A DNA stretch of 64,000 nucleotides from Calliopsis andreniformis (GCF_051401765.1 NC_135073.1:9548001-9612000); one strand, 5' to 3'; shown: positions 48,446-59,775, numbered from the stretch's first letter. Made by a program: numbers and translations. The notes: generated from the sequence alone by a model not told the origin.

Positions 48446-48518
48446 GACTCGGGACTTATTCTACTGACTTCGCTGTGTCTGACCTAACTAATGCTGGCAG
48501 TAGAATAAGTCCCGAGTC
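48446..48518. repeat. Perfect 21-bp hairpin
   Basis: The arms at 48446-48466 (GACTCGGGACTTATTCTACT + G) and 48498-48518 are exact reverse complements, with a 31-base spacer. Outside the arms the match continues imperfectly (TGTCT against AGACA with one mismatch region). TGTCTGAC occurs both just before the left arm and inside the loop. A perfect 21-bp stem at this distance is far beyond chance. It could be a tiny foldback element, the two ends of a deleted transposon, or a structured RNA; the perfect pairing is unusual for a microRNA precursor. Confidence 0.8.
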
Positions 48519-48860
48519 AAACACAGACGGACGCTCATCTACAATTTCGTTATTCTAGATTTTCATTGTACCTTGATATATAGTACCTTGTACCTTGTAT
48601 ATTCAAAACCTTATTTAATTATGATAAGTACTGTAATACTGTATATTCATATTATCTAACTCATCCCCAGTTATTGTGTTCTAAGCTTGCCCAGTTTCAC
48701 TAGAAAACCTCAAATACCTATCTCCAAAAGTCAAACATAAATAATCTGTCACAATAAAATTCCTAAGTCTTTGAACATCTTCAGAGAATAGAAGAAACAG
48801 AACAGAGAAGCCTCTCCTTAATTATAATTTCCCATTTCCAGGAACCCACACGTTTCAACT
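48519..48860. other. AT-rich non-coding DNA
   Basis: Nothing recognised. Confidence 0.5.
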
Positions 48861-49800
48861 AGTCCCACAAAAATCCCAAGACGCGCAACATTTATCACCG
48901 TCCAGCTCGGTTGAAGAATCACCGAAGGGAAATAAAATCCTCGGCAGAACCACCATAGACGCGTATCGCGATTCGATTCGAGAATCCGCGAAACGCGACG
49001 CGTGGGTGCATCACCGCGTGTTGTCGGTGTCCCACGTGCGTGTGCCCACATAGCGAAAGGACTTAATGGGCCCCTGATAGGCTCGCGTACCAGCGTGCCC
49101 ACGTGAATCTTTCTCGAGTTTCCGCGCGTCCTACGGAATATTCGATCGGGGCGGAAATTTATCGCCGCTCGATCCAGTGGCAACAAAACCCAGAGTCGAC
49201 TGACACGCCGCCAGCTTGGCTCGCATCCTCGGCTTTTTCCATCGGCCAACAAACCTATCGTCGAGCTTCGGGGAACACTTTGCACTCGTTATGCTTCAGC
49301 CAATTCGACAAAAACTTGCCAGCGACTCTTCGACTTCCGTCGCCAGGGACGCCGAGTCCGCGCGTATAAAAGTGACTCCGTTCCTCTTCTTCGCCTTCGT
49401 TGCATTCATCGTCGGTCCAGCTGGAATCTGATATACAGCTCGCTGTAAAACCACTGTATAAAATATCTGAATTATGCGGCGGCGCGCTATGGGGTGGTCG
49501 TTAGTCTTTCCACGGATAGATGCGTCTGTATCGTTCTCCCGTGGATATCGAAAAACTCGCGGAACGATTGTCGATCTTCCCTCATCCCCGGCCTCTTTGT
49601 CGCCTTCGGGAGATTATCGCTAGGGGAAAATGTCAGGCGGGCTGTTGGCCAAGTAGTAAAGTAAATAGTAAAATCGCCTTTCACTCGGACTTCTCTCGCG
49701 AAGTCGTAACTCGACGCGGTTTCAATGCGTGAAATCCGGCGTTAGAGTCGATAAAGATATCGCGCTTAGAAACGTTATCCGCGGTTGTAAAGGGCCACAA
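48861..49800. other. CpG-rich block with a TATA-box match
   Basis: About 0.9 kb rich in CpG, with CACGTG sites near 49033 and 49098. TATAAAAG at 49365-49372 (plus strand) is a strong TATA match followed by a pyrimidine-rich stretch (TTCCTCTTCTTCGCC), but no clear initiator sits 25-35 bases downstream. Frames of up to 155 codons occur on both strands over the same bases and are not supported as coding. Confidence 0.3.
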
Positions 49801-51150
49801 TGGCTGTCAATTTTCTTTATGGTGGCTCGAAAGACGTTGTCGATCAGCGGAGGGAGAAATTAATGGGAGGTTGTTTGCTCGATCGTGTTGCGAGCGATAA
49901 CGCGAGAATCGGAGGAATTGCGTTATCAAAGATAGAGAAGCGAGCGCGAGTTCATCAAGGAATCGGTACAAAACGCGAGCTACTGAGAAACTGGTTCGAA
50001 TTTATTCCTTTTACCTTGATCCCCTTTTTTATCCAATCGATCCAGTTAATCCACTATCGTGCAGGATCTATATATGTGAAATTATTTTTTTCTTCGCGCA
50101 CGATCGCTTATACGATAATATGATTTGTTTCTTTCTCCTGGTGTCTATTTAATTTATCGTGGAGAGGAGAATTTGATTGGGTGGAGAGTTAATCGAATTT
50201 TTAGTGGTTTCGTGTAATAGGACGCGTTGGTTATGCGTAATTAATGAAGTGGCGTTTTAACGAAGTTGATTAAATAAATTTGAGCAAGCGTATCGGTAAT
50301 TCTGTATTCTCCATTTCTATGTCTTGTAGAAAATTATAGGTACACTTAATGAAACGGTACAAATAATTGCTTGAGAATTTTTTTATTGCTTATAACTTAC
50401 TTATGCAATCCTGTAGCATATCATTTTCTAAGATTTATACTGCTGTATGAAAGTTTAGAAAACTTTAAATATATTTAACTATACGAGGTGGTAGTCATGC
50501 TGGGAAGGTATTTAAATCATCCATCGTGGCTGCGATGAAAGTATCTACATATCATTCAAACTAAAGTTTTAAATTTTTAGATTTTTTACTAGAAAATTAT
50601 TTACGTTATCAAGTAAAATTTCTCATTATCTCAAGCTTTATATACATCATTTGGAAATATTTGATCACATGTTTAGTGGAACAGATATTTCATATAATTA
50701 ACAGTAATACACATACGCTATAATTAAAATGGCAAACCTGAATATATAATAAGAAAGGAATGTGCTAATTCAAGGAAACAAAATATTAAAACTTCAAAGC
50801 TCTTAGTAGCCCATATGTTAGACAATTAGACCCATATGAAGACTAAAAAGACATTTTCTTTACAATTATAAAATAGTTCTACATTATCTCTATTTTCATT
50901 CCACCCTAACACTCACGACTATGTAGACTGCGGATACTCAAGCACTTACGAGAAACTTCGCTACGCAAAAAGGTACAAAATTCAAATACCATATAAAAAT
51001 GTATAAAATATAGAAAATTAAATATACTTCATAATATTTGAAATACAAGACAAATCTTTAACTAGCTTGCGCGTATCTAGCTCTACTCACGAAAATATGA
51101 ATTCTCATAAAACTCCGCAGTCTACTCATGACCCATAACTCAATGCTCCC
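49801..51150. other. Non-coding DNA, AT-rich after 50.1 kb
   Basis: A 107-codon ATG-led plus-strand frame at 49800-50123 begins in GC-richer DNA and runs into AT-rich DNA. No domain recognised and no splice signal noted. Confidence 0.35.
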
Positions 51151-51900
51151 AAGCTACCATCCCACTTCCCCATCCTCCACTATCGTCAATCTCCCAGTCC
51201 TTAATAACCCAACCTCCCCACGAGACGTCCATATCGATGCGTCAGCCCGCGACGTGGGAGCCACCCCGAAGAAATCGGACTGGTTTGATTCTGTCCCCTT
51301 ATCTCGATCCCTCTCCGCGAGGCGACGTCGCGCGGCGTAGCGGGACAGGTTCCGTACGAGTCGTAAAGAGTTCGCTGGCCCCACGGCTCGAGTGTCGTCC
51401 GGGCGGTGCATCAGGATGAATCACCTGGGCGAAGGCTGTTTTATTATGCAAATACGCGGCGGTTTCGCGCGAGCCACGCCACGCGGTCGATGGACGGGGA
51501 TCCACGGGGACCTGTCACCCCTCGATATCTCGCCGATCGGACAGCTGGAGCCGCATGGTCGCTCGAATATCGGCACTGTTCGCCCTCCTCGCTGCGCGGG
51601 CCAGACCGCAGGGCCGATCGAAATGCGGCTTTCGCGGTTTACGACCGCGACGCGCTACGCGAATCGTCTTAAAGGCCGCCACGGAGACGTTTAACGCTCG
51701 CGATTAAGGCGATTTCGTGGGGCCCCGCGGGGAATTTGGTGACGATCGGCCCTCGTAAACGCGGCGGGCCCTCGACGGAGCCGTGAATTAGCCATCCTTG
51801 GAATGGGACGCGAGTCGTTCGCTTGGATTTTTAAGCTGCACCCTCGGCCAGGTTTATCGGTCTGTCGTCCCAACGATGGCGCTGGGCGTTGAACGTTGGA
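51151..51900. other. CpG-rich block with a POU octamer
   Basis: One of the most GC- and CpG-rich stretches of the window. ATGCAAAT, the octamer bound by POU-domain factors, lies at 51446-51453 in a short AT pocket within GC-rich DNA. At least six frames are open on both strands, so none is credible as a gene. Enhancer or promoter function is possible. Confidence 0.3.
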
Positions 51901-53100
51901 GGACCCACTGGAGCTCGGGAGTGAGCTTAGTGATCTGAGTTCCTGTTCGCTAGGAAACTGCCGTGAGAATATTGTGTTGCTCGTGGGCTGGGGCTCGGTA
52001 TGATTTCTGAGATGCTTGACTTCTGGGGTAATTTTGTGAGGGATTTTATGGCAGCTGGGGTTTCTGAATCTTGCTCCTTCCGTAGAGAGTGTTAAGATAG
52101 TTTTTTTTGTAATGTGCTATAAAGCGGTGTTATTATTATACATATTAGGGTATTGGGGTATTTGTGGTATTGGGTGGTCCTGACTGAAGTGACATTTTAT
52201 TTAATTTTGATTGGGCAAATATGGTGATCAAGTTTGAATTATTGTGAAGAGCGATACGTGGTGGAAGTTTTGTCAGAATTCTTATGTGTGTTCGTGTAGT
52301 AATAAATAAGATCTTTCCTCTAAGACGTTAGGAAATTGCAGATACTGCCACGGTTCCAGGAACGGCTTCATGGAATGTAAATTTTGAAATGAAATTTCTC
52401 CTTCGAGATTCTCAGTCAGACTACAGCGAGATTTATATGAGGGAAGTCTACTAAATAGAATATCTTTTCACTTTATTGCGTATTCATAATTGCGCAACAT
52501 GCGCTGATGTAGAACTTGTCGCCTTCATAAATTTCAATTATATGTATGGGATTTTTATCAGCATCAACCCTTTCGAAAACTTCAAATTTATGCGTTTTGA
52601 CAGTATAGCTGCTCGAAACGTTTACTTGACATTTGAAGGGAGGAACGCTAATAAACGATGCATTGACGGATCTTTAAGTTTTCTTCTCGTCCCAACAGTT
52701 CGAGAAATCAAGAGAGAGTGGATATTGAACGTAAAATTTGTTTAAGGCGAATTTACACTTTTCACTGTGAATGAATCATCCACGATGATCGACCAAAGTG
52801 AAACCTCTAAACTGACCTTTAACATAAATAAGCAGAATTAATTTCATTCTGTCTAACTTTTCTCAACTTATATCATGGGCTCGACTTTAAAAATTTCTGA
52901 AAACGGAAGAAATCCACATCAGAAGATTAGATAAATTCTACTCTAAATCACAATATCCTGGGATTTAACTATTCATATCTCACTGGCGAGAGCAATTCAT
53001 TTCAAAGAATCATAGGAGTGCATAAATCACTGAGGCAATCACAGCAAGACGGTAGAAAGTGCTCAAACTCCCCAAGGAACAGGAAACTCGTAGACTGCAA
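51901..53100. other. Mostly AT-rich non-coding DNA
   Basis: An 89-codon plus-strand frame (52476-52745) in moderately AT-rich DNA looks reasonably protein-like in composition but starts without ATG and has no match I know. Confidence 0.4.
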
Positions 53101-54240
53101 TCCAGGATCGAATGATTGGTCTGGCATCGAACCGAGAAACATAATTCTCGGAAGACTCTAAAGTTCACCGTAACCTGGTCTCAGCCATTCGAACGATTTT
53201 GCAACGCACCACCCACGAGGATCACCAGAACGCATCGGTCGTCTCGTTCTGAATCATCGATAGACGATGATAGTTTCCGCGTATCGAGCAAGATCGGTTA
53301 GTCCTCTAACCGAGTATTGACACATCGTGGATGAGTAGCGGGGCTACATCGAAAGGCAGTTTCCGCGGTATACGAGTCATCATCGGGCCCCTGTACGACA
53401 ATGGCCCGTGTAGGCGTCGACGACGAAGCCGTTGTTCTCCGAAGGTGTTTAGAAATCGAAGAGAGGCGAGCACCAGACGTTCCATTGTCTCAGTGGTAAC
53501 TGCTGACGAGGTATCGTCAATCTCATCCGACCTGGTTGCACAATGGTCGAAAGTCAAAAAATCGACGCTGCCTCTAATGAACCCCTTCACGTGCCCGCCA
53601 TTATCGTCTATTTCCAAGTACTTTTATATAACGTCCATGTTCAGGTATAATGGTTCTATGATAGGCTGAAAGACTTATTGTTAGCTTTCTGTACAAGTTT
53701 ACAGTCAATGAAATTTGTTCCAAAAAATTCCAGCCCCATTCAAGATCGTTGCTTCTTGCAACGTGAAACGTGGAAACACGTCGATATCCTCGTTACGGCT
53801 TGTCATGAGCTTTCTTATTCGATCCTCGTAGACAGAGGAAAACGCGCAGGATCGTTTCGAGTGATCTGTAGTTGTGGGCTGTTTATTACCTGTTAACGGG
53901 TGGCATTTCTTCATTCTTTCGATCATTCATGAGCTCATTCAGCCCGCGCCATTGTCGTGGCTGCTACACCATTCAGCTCTCGTTTCAACCAGGTTTTCCT
54001 TCGTGCGCCCGAGAACGCCGACTGGTTTTTGTTACGCGTGGATCTCGTTAAATTCCATCGTCGATCCGCTTTATCGATCGTTTCAACGAGATCCCCGCGC
54101 TTCGATCTCGCTCCACGCGTTTATTATATAATCCTTTTCCTTGATCCGACGCGCAATATTCATCGTGTTTCACGACGTTCCGCTGCGGTGACTGTGCAGA
54201 CCGACGAAAGAAATACAAGAACAACGAGAGAGATTAATTA
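53101..54240. other. GC-richer stretch, frames on both strands
   Basis: Frames at 53331-53669 (plus, 112 codons) and 53306-53617 (minus, 103 codons) are mutual antisense, and those at 53874-54241 overlap in two plus-strand registers. No domain recognised. Confidence 0.35.
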
Positions 54241-54470
54241 GAGATGAGATACAGTTTGAGAATGGAAAAACATATTTTATTGAGGAATATTCCACAGTAT
54301 TGCTTGTATTATTTATTTAAGCACAAATCATTGATGCCTGAATTATTCTAAAAACTCTGTGTGTTCTACTCTATAAGTAACAAGTGAAAACTGTATAATT
54401 AGAGTAATGTTATTAGATATGGCAATAAAGACATAGATGAGATCTAATCTCGAAGTTTAAATCGAGGGTT

Positions 54471-54624
54471 TAAAACTCAGTTTAAACTCTGATGCAATCC
54501 TGCGACAGCCCTCGTGCATCCTTATATCTAAAACTTGGTTTAGACTCTGGAGCAAGCTTGGGGCAACTCTGACGCAACCGTAGGGCAACCGTGGATCTAA
54601 AACTTAGTTTAAACCCTGCTGTAA
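54471..54624. repeat. Decayed two-level tandem repeat
   Basis: Three blocks begin at 54471, 54529 and 54598 with TAAAACTYRGTTTAAACYCT-like sequence, giving block lengths of 58 and 69. The rest of each block is built from 11-base subunits: AGCAAGCTTGG, GGCAACTCTGA, CGCAACCGTAG, GGCAACCGTGG in the second, and ATGCAATCCTG, CGACAGCCCTC, GTGCATCCTTA in the first. It is a diverged higher-order minisatellite, not coding. Confidence 0.7.
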
Positions 54625-56106
54625 TTTTAAATACAATATCAGCTTAATGAAACTAGGTTGATCTACCTTAATACAAAATATTAAACAAATATATTTCTTC
54701 GTAATTGTAACATCAGCTCATTTAATTTAGTCGATTTTCCACGATAGACCTTTGGTTCTTCGAATTGGACTACTGGTTTAAAATGTAAATGCCCACCAAA
54801 TTTGGCAACTTTGCCCTATTTACTCAAAATTCCAGTCATATAAAATATATCTGAAATAGTATTTACAGTCAACTTAATCATACATTGATCTTTCCGCATT
54901 CCTACAATATTACACGTCGAACTGAATCATATGCATCAGTCAACTTCCAGTGCAAGTAGTTAGGGACAGTGTACGCGCAGCAGCAAAGCACTTCGCAAAA
55001 GCGACTTCCTCGCAGCGTTTCATAGCAAATAAGTTCTTCTCATCGACGATCGTTTCCCGCAATTTTATCGTAACGAACGTGGACATATCGTTCCCATCGT
55101 GTCACAGGTGTGGCTCGCGACAGGATGTGTCAACGCTTGTGGAAGCCGGTCACGTAGGTGCGTGCATCTCGTGATTGTGAACGGTACGTTAACCCCGTTA
55201 AGATATAATAAACGAGCTGGCTTGTCAACACCTTCCTCGTTTCTCAAAAATACGCCACCATTGGCTTTCTACGCGGCTAATACACAAAAATTCCTTGGGT
55301 ACCATAGGCCCATCGCTGGGATTCGGTGTGATCCTGAGAGCTATGAATTTATGGCCAGTTATGGGCCCGTTTAACGACACGCCATGGGATACCATAGACA
55401 AACCGACATCTCTAATGCAATCATTTTTCTCCACTTCCATAGACGTCTGTAAGCGCACCGGTCCCTTCTTTCCTTTTTATGAATATTTAATTTATGCTCC
55501 TTAAATGGAAAGAACCTTTCCAATCCTTTCCATCCTTCGCCAGAGAAAATTGTCTTAAGGAATGTTTGATTTTTATGTAACATAGAGGAAAAAGGGGTTC
55601 ATTTCACACTGGCTGCGTCACTTAATGAAGTATAAAAAGAATCAAATTACATGCACCGAGGACAGGACTTTTAGTGAAAGTGTAATAATCGAGCGTAAAG
55701 AAATCAGTGAAAGTGGTATACAATGTAGAATAATGGTGAACGTTGAGGAAAGAATAATGCCAGCAGAGAATGAGTTTCTCGTTCGTTTAACGGGATAATT
55801 TATAATGTCCTGCGACGATACGTTTCGGCAGAGCATTCATCTGCATGGAACAAGCAGCCACATTTGGCGGCGAAAAGTCGGTACCCATGTAGGGCGTTGC
55901 GGAACGAGTTCAACGTTTCAATTGTGATTTATGCGCGGTTCAAAGCGTTTTCTCCCCCTTTGGCTGTAATTCACACGCGACTTTGGATGGGACGAGCGGC
56001 AGCGAGAAGACAGTAGAAAAACCGAGGGCCAGATCAATGGCGCGCGATAAAACGACGAAACTTTGTCCATATACGCGAGACATGAGAATCGAGGCGCTTA
56101 ATTCCT
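54625..56106. other. Non-coding DNA with GC-richer patches
   Basis: Patches at 54950-55330 and 55830-56080. Plus-strand frames at 55099-55374 and 55295-55504 and a minus-strand frame at 55225-55458 overlap one another, and none is identifiable. Confidence 0.35.
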
Positions 56107-56271
56107 TCATTGTCACTTTATTCTCTGCTGTCGAGTTGCATGTGCTACCACCATCTGCTAAGTTGTCTGAGACTTTCAATTGAATTTATTCGTATTGGAA
56201 AGTCAGAGACAACTTCGTAGCAGATGATGGTAGCTGAAGCAACGCAACAGCAGAAAATAAAGTGGCAATGA
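56107..56271. repeat. Long foldback (about 75-bp arms, 13-base loop)
   Basis: Arms at 56107-56180 and 56194-56271 are reverse complements at roughly 85 percent by hand alignment (about 10 mismatches and 2 small gaps), closed by TGAATTTATTCGT. Exact blocks include CACTTTATT, CATCTGCTA and AGTTGTCT. No target duplication is visible. It could be a foldback MITE or a long hairpin-RNA or microRNA-like precursor. No insect microRNA seed I know is recognisable. Confidence 0.85.
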
Positions 56272-57544
56272 GTGTGTTTAATGTTGCTGATCTTCGTGAC
56301 GATTATTTAATTCTGCACAGATATTCTCTGCAAACGTTAGTATCAGCTAAAGTCGTCAGTAGTATAAAATAAAATGGTGAAGTCAGTAGTAAAGTCACTA
56401 CATTTCAGTAGAACAAGTAATTCATTACAGAATACAGAAAATTCACAGTTTCTGAATATATTAACTCCTGCAGATTATTTCTGGATATTTTTCGTACTAA
56501 ATAATAAAACTCTTTGTAATAATTTTATCCCAGTATAAATGTCACCTAAGTATTAATACGAATTTGGAGCAGATTTACTTCAGCTGAATAGGGTTACAAT
56601 TAATTCATACTAATTAGTAATAATATTTTTAATTAAATTTTTCCTCAGGTATAATAGCAACATAGTTATGGACTTCTGACCGTAAATTTTTTATTTTTAA
56701 CACCACATCCGCAAGATGTCTCGGCCCACGGTATTTCGCGTGGCCAAAGCGTCCAGACGACCTTACGTGGTGTAAAGATAGAAGTAAAATAAGGTCGAGG
56801 GACGTACATACATGGAAGACGGTGAACAAAGAAACGAGAAGGAGGGCGTGAAAAGGAAACGGAAGAGTAGGAAGAAGGAGGAGGAAAGAAGCATAGGGGT
56901 CGAGTGTACTAAAAGAGGGGCAACGGAAGAGAGTGCGACGCTAGCCTGAAACCAATTTCACCGCGAACACTTTGTGCGATTCGTCACGGTGTTACAACGA
57001 CGGAACGTTAAGCTTCCCACGACTAGGCGGTCTAAGCTTTCCTTAATGGCTACCCTTTCTAGGAAGCAGCTCCAATTCGGTCCTCCGACGCGATAATAGG
57101 GCACATGAACTGTCGCCATATGCAGGCGACACGGGCGAGAAACAATCTATTCGCAGGTATTCGTGTCAATTTAGTGAAACCAAATGTGGCAAGTGGGACG
57201 AAGGATATTGATATTGAATCGTGTTCAGAAGAGCTAATAAGGAAAGAAGATTCTTTTATTAGTCTTTTTTATTAGATTGTTCTACTTCTTCAATCTTGAT
57301 AAGGGAATGATGCCAGTATACTAGAGCCCATAGAAATTGCTCTGCCTTAAAAATATTAAGGTTTTGGTTTAACTTCCACATGGATAGTATGTTTTCGAAC
57401 TTTAAATTTAATTTGCAATTTAACTATTAGGTTTGCAATGCATCTATATCTACTTATTCAACAAATAGAAGATTTTTTTCTATTTTTAGTTGACATGTAT
57501 AAGTTTTACCACGTTTTTCATTTAAAGAATGGTCTTTTTGAAGT
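56272..57544. other. Non-coding DNA, no gene seen
   Basis: AT-rich to 56690; 56700-57130 is GC-richer and partly purine-rich (GGAAGAAGGAGGAGG near 56870). Confidence 0.4.
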
Positions 57545-57665
57545 TCAGAGTTCATGAGTACCAATGATACATTGACGCTAGTCTCCAACAAAGAGCACTG
57601 TTTACTCAGCTGTCTGTGGAATGAATGCATTGCCAATGCATTACTTTCTTCGCGAGTTACGTGAG
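57545..57665. repeat. Diverged duplicated segment, copy A
   Basis: Aligns with 58525-58650, for example CAAAGAGCACTGTT against CAAAGAGCATTGTT, and TTACTTTCTTCGCGAGTTAC against TTGCTTTCTTTGCAAGTCAC. Minus-strand frames exist in both copies, but differences fall about equally on all three codon positions (10, 9 and 8 by my count), so the similarity reflects an old repeat or duplication and not conserved coding. Confidence 0.6.
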
Positions 57666-58259
57666 CGACCCACCCTGTAGGATAATCATCAGTGACTAAT
57701 GTGCTAATTTTATCGATGTCTTCCACACGTCATTCTATCTTTATAATCACCCTAAAAAATCTCAACACTGGTGTGTATTAATTTATCAAGTTAAATCAAT
57801 GTTATTTAATCCCTCGCTGACACGATATCTCTAAGTGTATTTAACTTCTGAACTGGGTAAGACGTAAAATCCTGCCATGTTTGTATTGACGTTAGATGAA
57901 TTCTCCAGGTAAGAGATTAAGATGGTCAAAATTACACCATGGAGAACAAAGAAGAATTCTCCAGAAAGGACACGAGTGATCAGCATTTCCAGCACGCCAG
58001 TCGAATCTGCCGTGACAAAGAAAGGGAATTAAATAATTGTCGGCTCGTCTCGCGTGGTGAATAGCAACGTTGGCTGCTTCAAGGTGGAAGCGTTGGTCGG
58101 TGTCCGCCCGACAGCCACCGTGATCGGGAACGCCCAACGCCTCCTTTGGTAGAATTGCAAGGAAACGATCGCTGATGCAAAGCGTGTCGTTGCATTAATG
58201 CGTCATTGCATCTTCATGAAGCGTTCGCGATAAGCTGGCCGCCTACGAACTGCCGAGAT
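57666..58259. other. Non-coding DNA between duplicated segments
   Basis: 57890-58200 is GC-richer. A strong plus-strand donor-like CCAG|GTAAGAG occurs at about 57909 with no definable exon. No gene supported. Confidence 0.35.
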
Positions 58260-58330
58260 ACTCATCTATCTTTTCCCGAAAATTTATGGCCTCTATTTTT
58301 GGAGAGTCTCTTATTAAGATTAACTACCTC
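58260..58330. repeat. Diverged duplicated segment, copy B
   Basis: ACTCATCTATCTTTTCCC, then AATTTATGG, CTCT and AAGATTAACTACCTCC correspond in order to 58646-58714 (ACTCATTCGTCTTTTCCC, AATTTATGG, AAGATTAACTGCCGCC), an offset of about 385 bases. Confidence 0.65.
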
Positions 58331-58355
58331 CACGAACGAGCCGCGCGTCCCTTAA

Positions 58356-58370
58356 CTCTCTCTCTCTCTT
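58356..58370. repeat. Short CT microsatellite
   Basis: An uninterrupted CT run continuing imperfectly to TTTCTCTG. Confidence 0.8.
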
Positions 58371-58524
58371 TCTCTGTTTTAATAGCCAATGCTCGAACGT
58401 TTAATTTTCATTCGCTTATAGGTAGATAAAGAGCGACACCGTGTCTCTCGCCATTAATAATTCCCCGTCCATGACGATAACAGATAATTCCTGACGAATT
58501 ACATCGATGATGCTCCTCGAATCC

Positions 58525-58714
58525 AAAGTTCAAGGACAACGATGACAGATCGGCGGAACTCCGCGACAAAGAGCATTGTTCGTTCGACCTTCTCCGAAAC
58601 GGATACATTGCAAATATATTGCTTTCTTTGCAAGTCACAGGAGTGACTCATTCGTCTTTTCCCATGGAATTTATGGTGTCTACTTTCGGTGCCTCTCGTT
58701 AAGATTAACTGCCG
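58525..58714. repeat. Diverged duplicated segment, copy C (longest)
   Basis: Its left part matches copy A (57545-57665) and its right part matches copy B (58260-58330), so it carries the most complete version of the repeated unit. No terminal repeats or target duplications were found. Minus-strand frames over it are not conserved in copy A. Confidence 0.6.
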
Positions 58715-59213
58715 CCTTGGATGGAACACTTTGTAGCATTCTACTTTAGCGGCTGACGCTGTGTCTCCTGTCTCATATTTATAGGTAGTTTTAATTTATA
58801 CCTACTCAGGGGAACCGCGACTTACATCGCGGAAAATTGATCTATAGAGAGATAATAACTCTAAACGCACCGCCACTTGCCACCGAACATCATTTACTAG
58901 CACTGATTTAATATCTACCAGCCATTTGTACCCAGTGAAATTTCAACTCTCCTTGGGTACAATGAATCAGGCTGTAAGAAATTTATGCACCACGTTAGAA
59001 AGTCAAATGAGCCAGTTTGGCGCTATGACTCGCAGCAACTATTCATAGACTCATCGATTAATAAACATCAACTTTCCCTTTCCGTCCCTCGTTTTCTTCT
59101 GTTCATATTTCGATGCAAATTAATTTGCTTGAATTTGTTCGGCTCCGATGCGACTCCATCTCTTCTATATACTATCTAGAGTCGAAGAAGAAGATCGACA
59201 CAAAACGCAACAC
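58715..59213. other. Non-coding DNA, no gene seen
   Basis: Mixed composition. A short plus-strand frame at 58985-59179 is unsupported. Confidence 0.4.
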
Positions 59214-59221
59214 GTCAAATG

Positions 59222-59767
59222 CAGGATTGCCATACGAATTCCCTCTTTGGGTATAGTGAAGAAATTCAGAGGTGAGGCAAAAAATTAACGAGTGTAGTTC
59301 TAAGCTTTATTAGTATAAGTCTAGACCCCAAACTGAGTAAGACTTTAGTATAGTGTCTCTCAGAAATATAGCAACTTTATAAAGACAGTAGGGGTCCAGT
59401 TCTTGAATCTTCTGATAATGAGTATGTTGGTGGTTGATCAGACATTTGAAAACAGTTTAGGCATGGTACTAGTTCTTTGGAGCCCTAAAGTAAGGCTGTC
59501 CAAATCAGAGCTTGGGAGCCTTCTGAGGGGGCAAGAAAGCAAATGTGACTAAATAAGATATAGCCCTGAACCAAGGAACAAAGAGCACATGTGGCGACTT
59601 GCACCCACAAGGGTATTACACAGTTAGTATTACTTTAGTGGGTCTCACCTAAGTCACTATATTTCTGAGAGGCACTATAACAGAATACAATAGGATACCC
59701 GTTATTTCTTCCCCATCTCCCAATTTCTCTCACTATACCCAAGGGGAGAATTCGTATGGCAACCCTA
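59222..59767 (+). mobile_element. hAT-like family 2 element split by a nested insertion
   Basis: The ends CAGGATTGCCATACGAATTC and, on the opposite strand, TAGGGTTGCCATACGAATTC start inverted repeats of about 70 bases. Flanking octamers GTCAAATG (59214-59221) and GTTGAATG (59768-59775) agree at six of eight bases with two transitions, a good 8-bp target duplication. The inner right flank, ACAGAATACAATAGG, is shared exactly with 40353-40559. Subtracting the nested element and its TA leaves about 217 bases, matching the 207-base sister copy. Confidence 0.8.
59351..59677 (+). mobile_element. Nested TA-flanked inverted-repeat element, family 3
   Basis: A 327-base insertion inside the family 2 element. 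Its ends are 21-base inverted repeats with one mismatch (TAGTGTCTCTCAGAAATATA at the left, TAGTGCCTCTCAGAAATATA read from the right), flanked by TA at 59349-59350 and 59678-59679. The intact family 2 copy lacks this segment at the same point, so the boundaries are supported by an empty-site comparison. TA duplication and a YAGTG start suggest Tc1/mariner-type mobilisation (inference). No open frame inside; non-autonomous. Confidence 0.85.
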
Positions 59768-59775
59768 GTTGAATG

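Noticed and set aside
48818..49285. 155-codon minus-strand frame
   Set aside because: Lies in a CpG-rich block where plus-strand frames are also open; Arg/Trp-rich peptide without known motifs.
57454..57726. Minus-strand peptide similar to one at 58408-58638, suggesting duplicated exons
   Set aside because: Differences between the copies are spread evenly over codon positions, and the alternative frame of copy C is interrupted in copy A; treated as a non-coding duplication.
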